The position numbers and the translations under genes are program-made. This document shows, one piece after another, positions 58,836-64,000 of a stretch of DNA of 64,000 nt (its first letter is position 1; the number at the start of each line of letters is the position of its first letter). The notes below the pieces were generated by a model. That model did not search any database. It had not been told where the DNA came from and saw only the letters and a program-made list of their open reading frames with translations. The DNA is from CAYJDR01 sp964368965 (GTDB lineage: Bacteria; Chrysiogenota; Deferribacteres; Deferribacterales; Mucispirillaceae), in assembly GCA_964368965.1 (NCBI GenBank), contig CAYJDR010000003.1, positions 1-64,000 on the forward strand. Reading direction: 5' to 3'.

Positions 58836-59888
58836 ATGTCTGACCATATCATCAACACTATTTTAAACGCTAGGCAAACACTCAAAGACATTTTTTCAGC
58901 ACCTCAAAACGAGCTGTTCTCGTATGGGCTTAGCCCTTTAGCCGTTACTATGATTAGTGGCAAACAGTTTGATAACTCATTTATTGACAACGAGTTAGAG
59001 CTAGCAGAGCAACACAACATATCAATAATCACACTAGAAGATAAACAATACCCAAAGCTTTTAAAGTTAGTGCAATCGCCGCCGCCGTTTTTATATGTGC
59101 GTGGTGATATTTCGTGCTTGAGTAATTTTTGCTTAGGGGTTGTGGGCTCAAGGAACTGTTCGCAGTTTGCAAAAGATTTCACGTATGAGCTATCATATAA
59201 GCTTGCTGAAATCGGCGTGACGATTGTTAGTGGGTTTGCATATGGTGTTGATATCTCTGCCCACCGTGGCGCTGCTAAAAAGGGTGCTACTGCTTGCATA
59301 TTAGGTAACGGTTTGTTAGATATGTACCCGAAGCAACACGATAAATATATTGATGAAGTTTTAGTGAACGGGTGTTTCGTTTCAGAGTTTGCGCTAAACA
59401 CGCCACCACATGCTAAACTTTTCCCACAGCGCAACAGGATTATTTCAGGTGTTTCAAATGCGCTTGCAGTTATCGAGGCTAATAAAAAGAGTGGCTCGCT
59501 TATCACAGTTAGGCATGCGAAAGAGCAGGGCAGGTCGGTTTATGCAGTGCCTACTAGCCCATATGCTACACATAACGCATGCAACTCGCTAATTAAGCAC
59601 GGCGAAGCACATTTGTTAGAATCTTATCTTGACATCGTGAAAGATTTTGAATATGACTTAAAGCTACTCGCTAACGAAACGGAAGTGGAAGAAAGCATGC
59701 CAACTTTTGAAAACGACCTAGAAAGGCGAGTTTACGAAGCACTTGTTATAGAACCACTTGACATAAACTCACTTTGCGTTAAACTAAATGTTTCGATTAT
59801 TGAACTGTTATCGGTGCTAACTACTCTAGAACTTACTAACATGATAGTAAAAGCAGATAACGAAAAATATACAGTATACAGGTTTTGA
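58836..59888 (+). CDS. dprA: DNA-processing protein DprA
   Basis: A protein of 350 residues from ATG 58836 that loads RecA onto single-stranded DNA taken up by transformation. The Rossmann core has VVGSRNCSQFA, VSGFAYGVDISAHRGA, LGNGLLDMYPKQH, LFPQRNRIISG and a C-terminal winged helix. The real start may be upstream: the frame continues open to 58791 and reads NISYEYLALKSIDGMSDH, which matches the normal DprA N-terminus, but has no ATG, GTG or TTG. An ATA codon at 58791 lies seven bases after AGGGG. ATG 58836 has only a weak ribosome binding site. smg and topA follow, a common order. Confidence 0.92.
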   Translation: MSDHIINTILNARQTLKDIFSAPQNELFSYGLSPLAVTMISGKQFDNSFIDNELELAEQHNISIITLEDKQYPKLLKLVQSPPPFLYVRGDISCLSNFCLGVVGSRNCSQFAKDFTYELSYKLAEIGVTIVSGFAYGVDISAHRGAAKKGATACILGNGLLDMYPKQHDKYIDEVLVNGCFVSEFALNTPPHAKLFPQRNRIISGVSNALAVIEANKKSGSLITVRHAKEQGRSVYAVPTSPYATHNACNSLIKHGEAHLLESYLDIVKDFEYDLKLLANETEVEESMPTFENDLERRVYEALVIEPLDINSLCVKLNVSIIELLSVLTTLELTNMIVKADNEKYTVYRF

Positions 59889-59891
59889 AAT

Positions 59892-60308
59892 ATGGATAAA
59901 ATTGTTTTTGCACTAAACTTAATAGTGGATTTCATTGACTCTAATGAACTTATCACTGAAAAAAATATTAGTGACTACCTTGTAATATCAGGGTTTGACG
60001 ACTATGAAATTAGGCAAGTTTTAGCATTGCTAGATATGAAAAATAGTGATACGCTTACGTGTTATCGTGCGTTCACAAAGTCTGAGGGGCATTACCTCAC
60101 ACAAGAAGTGCAAAACTACTTAAACAAGCTTATTTTATTAGGCGTGTTAGATATCTTCTCAGCAGAGGATATCATTGAGAAAGCGTTAGATAGTGGCGAT
60201 TTGAAAATACCTATCGAGCGCATTAAAGAGTTTGTACTCTGCCAAATTTTAGAAAAGTACCACGCATCACACGTTGATGAACAATATATAGACGAATATG
60301 TACAGTAA
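59892..60308 (+). CDS. smg: Smg/DUF494 family protein
   Basis: A 138-residue helical protein of the Smg (DUF494) family, whose function is not established. Between dprA and topA is its usual position. The C-terminal IPIERIKEFVLCQILEKY is a conserved part of the family. It starts three bases after dprA and ends nine before topA. Confidence 0.85.
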   Translation: MDKIVFALNLIVDFIDSNELITEKNISDYLVISGFDDYEIRQVLALLDMKNSDTLTCYRAFTKSEGHYLTQEVQNYLNKLILLGVLDIFSAEDIIEKALDSGDLKIPIERIKEFVLCQILEKYHASHVDEQYIDEYVQ

Positions 60309-60317
60309 GGAAAAGCA

Positions 60318-62669
60318 ATGAACTTAGTAATAGTTGAGTCAGCTACAAAAATAAAATCTGTCGAAAAATACCTTGGCAAAGACTACAAAGTCATGGCAAG
60401 CGTTGGGCACGTTATCGACCTGCCACCAAAGGAACTTGGCGTTGATATTGAAAACGACTTCAAACCTACATACACAACTATGGAAGGCAAAGAAAGAGTT
60501 ATCGCAGGGCTAAAAAAGGAAGCAAAAAACGCAGATGTAATCTACCTCGCAACCGACCCTGACCGTGAAGGTGAAGCTATCGCATGGCATATCGCAGAAA
60601 CTGTTTCTACAAAGCGTAACCCTAAACCACTTAAACGTGTACTCTTTAACGAAATCACGAAAAGTGGCGTTATGGCTGGTATCGAAAACCCTACTGACAT
60701 AAACATGAACAGGGTAAACGCTCAACAATCAAGGCGTATACTTGATAGGCTTGTTGGCTACCTCGTTAGCCCACTTTTATGGCGCCCACTTAAGTACGGT
60801 CTATCTGCTGGGCGTGTGCAATCGGTTGCTTTACGCCTTGTTTGTGAACGTGAGCAAGAGATTGAAACATTTGTACCTGTTGAATCGTGGACTATCGACG
60901 GTAAATTTGACATAAAAGGCTCTAGCGAAAAAACATCTGGTGTGCTAGGTGCAAAACTAGATAAAATCAGCGGTAAAAAAGCTAACATTAAAAATGAAGC
61001 AGAAGTCAACGCAATCATCGCAGATATACCTAAAGACTCTAAGATATCATCTGTTGAAACGAAGGAAGTTAAACAATCGTCTGCTGAGCCGTTTAAAACT
61101 TCGCAAATGCAACAAGATGCTATCAACAAACTTGGTTTCACATCTAAAAAAGTTATGACAGTCGCTCAAAAACTTTACGAGGGTGTAGAACTTGCTGATG
61201 GACCTACAGGTTTAATCACATATATGCGTACTGACTCCACAAGGGTTTCGCCAGAAGCAGTGGCAGAGTGCGAAAAGTTTATCACTAACAACTTCGGTAG
61301 CGAATATTTACCAAAGACAAAAAAAGTCGGCAAAAAAGCTGGCAAAAATATACAAGACGCCCACGAAGCTATACGCCCTACATCAGTTATGCGTACGCCA
61401 GCAAGCGTTAAAAAATATTTAGACAACGACCAATATAAACTATACAAACTTATATGGGAACGCTTTGTTGCAAGCCAAATGGCTGATGCAATCTATGACC
61501 AAACAACAGTATTGATAGATGCTGATAAATATCAATTCAGAACGTCTGCACGTGTTATCAAATTTGCTGGTTTCACAAAGTTATACATGGAAAGCCGTGA
61601 CGTTGATGCAGAAGACGATGAAAACGATGACACTATCTCGTTTGGCGTTGAAGAAGGTAGCGCAAGCACACTTCAATCTACAAGCAAAAAGCAACACTTC
61701 ACTAAAGCGCCACCTCGCTTTACAGAAGCTAGCCTCGTAAAGATACTCGAAAAAGAGGGCATTGGTAGGCCGTCAACATATGCATCTATCATTTCAACTA
61801 TCGTCGATAGAGAATATGTGGAGCTGAAAAAAGATAAGCGCTTCCACCCTACAGAACTTGGGCGTATCGTAAACAATATGCTTGTAACTAACTTCCCAAA
61901 AATATTTGAAGTGAAGTTCACAGCTGGCATGGAAAACGAACTCGACTTAATCGAAGAAGGCACAGAGAACTGGACAGACGTTTTAAAAGAGTTCTACAAA
62001 AACTTTGAAGTGGAATTAAATAAAGCGAAAGAAGGTAAACTCGCTAGCACACTTGCTACAAACATGACATGCCCAACATGCAACAAAGGTGACCTAACCA
62101 TTAAATATGGTAAGAGTGGCCCGTTTGTCGCATGTAGCGAATATCCAGAATGTGCGTTCACATCTGGCTTCGAGCGTGATGACAAAGGCGGAATAAAACT
62201 AGTTGACGATAGAGCTATGCAATCAATAGGCGTTGCTTGCGAAAAATGTGGCAAAGACTTAGTGTTGAAAAATACTCGCTTTGGCGAAATGATCGCATGT
62301 TCTGGCTACCCTGAGTGTAAGAATATCAAAAACTTCATGCGTACTGCTGAGGGCGAGATAAAAATAATCGAAAACGGCACAAAAGTTGAAGGCGATTGCC
62401 CAAAATGTGGCGGTGAGATGGTTGTTAAATCGGGCAGAAACGGCTTGTTTGCAGCATGTAGTAACTTTCCAACTTGCAGATCGACGTTGCCTGTAAAAGC
62501 TGATGAAAACGGCAAGCTAGTACTTGGCGAAAAGGAAGCAGAGCCAACAAGCAATGAAGCATGTGAAAAATGCGGAAAGCCTATGGCTGTAAAACGTGGA
62601 CCTCGTGGCCCGTTCCTTGCATGTACTGGCTACCCTGATTGTAAAAACGCAAAGAGTATGAAAAAGTAA
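60318..62669 (+). CDS. topA: DNA topoisomerase I
   Basis: A 783-residue type IA enzyme that relaxes negative supercoils. The TOPRIM domain (1-115) has LVIVESATKIKSVEKYLG and ATDPDREGEAIAWH; the active Tyr lies in GLITYMRTDSTRVS near residue 302. Four C-terminal zinc fingers are complete, each with two CxxC-like pairs (starting CPTCNKG, CEKCGKD, CPKCGGE and CEKCGKP). AAGGAA precedes ATG 60318. Confidence 0.97.
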   Translation: MNLVIVESATKIKSVEKYLGKDYKVMASVGHVIDLPPKELGVDIENDFKPTYTTMEGKERVIAGLKKEAKNADVIYLATDPDREGEAIAWHIAETVSTKRNPKPLKRVLFNEITKSGVMAGIENPTDINMNRVNAQQSRRILDRLVGYLVSPLLWRPLKYGLSAGRVQSVALRLVCEREQEIETFVPVESWTIDGKFDIKGSSEKTSGVLGAKLDKISGKKANIKNEAEVNAIIADIPKDSKISSVETKEVKQSSAEPFKTSQMQQDAINKLGFTSKKVMTVAQKLYEGVELADGPTGLITYMRTDSTRVSPEAVAECEKFITNNFGSEYLPKTKKVGKKAGKNIQDAHEAIRPTSVMRTPASVKKYLDNDQYKLYKLIWERFVASQMADAIYDQTTVLIDADKYQFRTSARVIKFAGFTKLYMESRDVDAEDDENDDTISFGVEEGSASTLQSTSKKQHFTKAPPRFTEASLVKILEKEGIGRPSTYASIISTIVDREYVELKKDKRFHPTELGRIVNNMLVTNFPKIFEVKFTAGMENELDLIEEGTENWTDVLKEFYKNFEVELNKAKEGKLASTLATNMTCPTCNKGDLTIKYGKSGPFVACSEYPECAFTSGFERDDKGGIKLVDDRAMQSIGVACEKCGKDLVLKNTRFGEMIACSGYPECKNIKNFMRTAEGEIKIIENGTKVEGDCPKCGGEMVVKSGRNGLFAACSNFPTCRSTLPVKADENGKLVLGEKEAEPTSNEACEKCGKPMAVKRGPRGPFLACTGYPDCKNAKSMKK

Positions 62670-62670
62670 T

Positions 62671-63996
62671 ATGAAACAATTTGACATAATCATTATCGGT
62701 GCTGGGCTTGCAGGTTGTGAGGCAGCATACCAAGCTACAAAACGTGGCTTAAAAGTTAAGCTAGTTGAAATGCGTCCTGAAAAAATGACAGAAGCACACA
62801 CGGGTGGCAACTTTGCCGAACTCGTTTGCTCGAACAGCCTTAAAGCAGAAGCTATGAACACAGGCTCTGGGTTGTTAAAGCTTGAGATGCAGAAATATGA
62901 CTCATTATTAATCAAATGTGCATATCAGTCACAAGTGCCAGCTGGCGGAGCGTTAGCTGTTGATAGGGAGAAGTTCTCGGCACTTGTTGAAGATTACATC
63001 AAAAACCACCCTGACATAACTATAGAATATGGCGAAGTGACAGAGATTGACGAAGGTGTGCCTACCATCATTGCAACTGGTCCACTCACATCTGACACGT
63101 TTGCAACATACCTAAAAGATAAACTAGGTGGCGCACTATATTTTGCTGATGCAATCTCGCCTATCTTAGATGCTGACACTATCGACTACTCAAAAGGCTA
63201 TTTCCTTGGTAGATATAATAAAGGTGGCGATGATTATTTCAACATTCCACTTACAGAAGATGAATATAATGCGTTTTATGACGCTTTAATTTCTGCCGAT
63301 GTTGCTGAGTTCCACGACTTTGAAAAGATCGACTTTTTCGAGGGTTGTATGCCTGTTGAGGTTATGGCTTCACGTGGTCGCCAAACACTATCGTTTGGAC
63401 CGATGAAACCTGTAGGGCTTGAACACCCTGAAACAGGCGAGCGCCCTTATGCTGTTATGCAACTGCGTAAAGAGAATATAGAAGGCACAGCGTTTAATAT
63501 CGTTGGCTTCCAAACAAAGATGACGATATCGGCTCAGCAAAAAGTGTTCCGCATGTTGCCAGCACTTGCTAATGTTGAGTTTTTACGCTACGGCTCAGTA
63601 CATAGAAACACATACATAGAAGCACCTAAGCACTTGAACAGATACTACCAGTTCAAAAACATGAAAAACATATTCATGGCTGGGCAAGTTACTGGTATAG
63701 AAGGATATATCGAGTCTATTGCATCTGGTATGATTGCTGGCATGCAAATGAGTTGCTATATTAAAGGCGAACCATTTATCGAAATTCCGCAAAATACTGC
63801 GCTAGGTGCGCTATCCTATTATGTATCTGGCGAGTCTGGGCTTGCACATGCGACGGCTGATGATTACGTTCCATCAAATTTTCACTTCGGCATGTTAAAA
63901 CCACTTGAAAAGAAGATACGCAAAAAGAGCGAAAAGAAAGAAGCGCAAGCGAAAATAGCACTTGAACTTGTTGACGAGTTCCTTGCAAATAAATAG
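62671..63996 (+). CDS. trmFO: folate-dependent tRNA uracil-54 methyltransferase TrmFO
   Basis: A 441-residue flavoprotein that makes 5-methyluridine at tRNA position 54 using methylenetetrahydrofolate. The FAD site is IIGAGLAGCEAAYQ; a conserved catalytic cysteine is in FFEGCMPVEVMASRG. Conserved strings include GGNFAELVCSNSLKAE and GQVTGIEGYIES. It starts two bases after topA and ends with its stop four bases before the window end. TrmFO replaces TrmA in many Gram-positive and some Gram-negative lineages. Confidence 0.95.
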   Translation: MKQFDIIIIGAGLAGCEAAYQATKRGLKVKLVEMRPEKMTEAHTGGNFAELVCSNSLKAEAMNTGSGLLKLEMQKYDSLLIKCAYQSQVPAGGALAVDREKFSALVEDYIKNHPDITIEYGEVTEIDEGVPTIIATGPLTSDTFATYLKDKLGGALYFADAISPILDADTIDYSKGYFLGRYNKGGDDYFNIPLTEDEYNAFYDALISADVAEFHDFEKIDFFEGCMPVEVMASRGRQTLSFGPMKPVGLEHPETGERPYAVMQLRKENIEGTAFNIVGFQTKMTISAQQKVFRMLPALANVEFLRYGSVHRNTYIEAPKHLNRYYQFKNMKNIFMAGQVTGIEGYIESIASGMIAGMQMSCYIKGEPFIEIPQNTALGALSYYVSGESGLAHATADDYVPSNFHFGMLKPLEKKIRKKSEKKEAQAKIALELVDEFLANK

Positions 63997-64000
63997 TTAG

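Noticed and set aside
1..64000. CRISPR arrays, tRNA or rRNA genes, insertion sequences, prophage
   Set aside because: No repeated spacer arrays, tRNA-like cloverleaf signals, transposase or phage genes were recognised by reading; a covariance-model search would be more sensitive for tRNAs.

Overview
The window looks like chromosome of a motile, probably curved or helical, anaerobic Gram-negative bacterium. The sequence is AT-rich (about 40% GC or a little less, by eye). Evidence for a Gram-negative envelope: LpxC, an OmpA-type protein and periplasmic Tat-exported hydrogenase. Evidence for anaerobic life: a quinone-coupled NiFe hydrogenase of Hyb type, menaquinone made by the futalosine route (MqnC), and ThiH rather than ThiO for thiazole. 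Csd4- and Csd6-like peptidoglycan carboxypeptidases, which set helical shape in Helicobacter and Campylobacter, suggest a bent cell. The gene order fliR-flhB-flhA-flhF-flhG-fliA-cheB-fliM-fliN and the overall mix would suit the Deferribacterota, but no marker gene here settles the phylum.

Layout. 1-4.4 kb: the end of one flagellin gene and a complete 776-residue flagellin, each followed by a small related protein. Between them lie two sigma-28-type promoters and an orphan terminator that may define a small RNA, then a leader with a CsrA-like hairpin. 4.4-12.7 kb: an IclR regulator, then mostly minus-strand genes: cheX, threonine ammonia-lyase, an ankyrin protein, ogt, thiH, thiG and, beyond an inverted M24 peptidase-like gene, thiS and thiF. 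12.9-13.9 kb: lpxC behind a good sigma-54 promoter match.

14-38 kb: a nearly unbroken plus-strand run: mqnC, a soluble histidine kinase, a DUF342 protein, uvrA, an AMIN-amidase, then flagellar export and switch genes (fliR, flhB, flhA, flhF, flhG, fliA, cheB, fliM, fliN/fliY), then cheY, a CheZ-like gene, a cheA with its own receiver domain, and three envelope or unknown proteins. 38.3-45.3 kb: a SpoIIE/RsbU phosphatase with two cysteine-bearing PAS domains, a STAS protein, a STAS-HEAT protein, cheR, a degenerate PilZ-like protein, a DUF2802-like protein and a possible FliK. Together these suggest a partner-switching input into motility. Pyruvate kinase follows.

47-52.7 kb: a five-gene hydrogenase operon (small subunit, ferredoxin, NrfD-type membrane subunit, large subunit, maturation protease). 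52.9-58.6 kb, minus strand: an rRNA methyltransferase, csd6-like, csd4-like, thiE and thiL. 58.8-64 kb, plus strand: dprA (possibly with a non-canonical AUA start), smg, topA and trmFO. No tRNA, rRNA, CRISPR array, insertion sequence or prophage was recognised.
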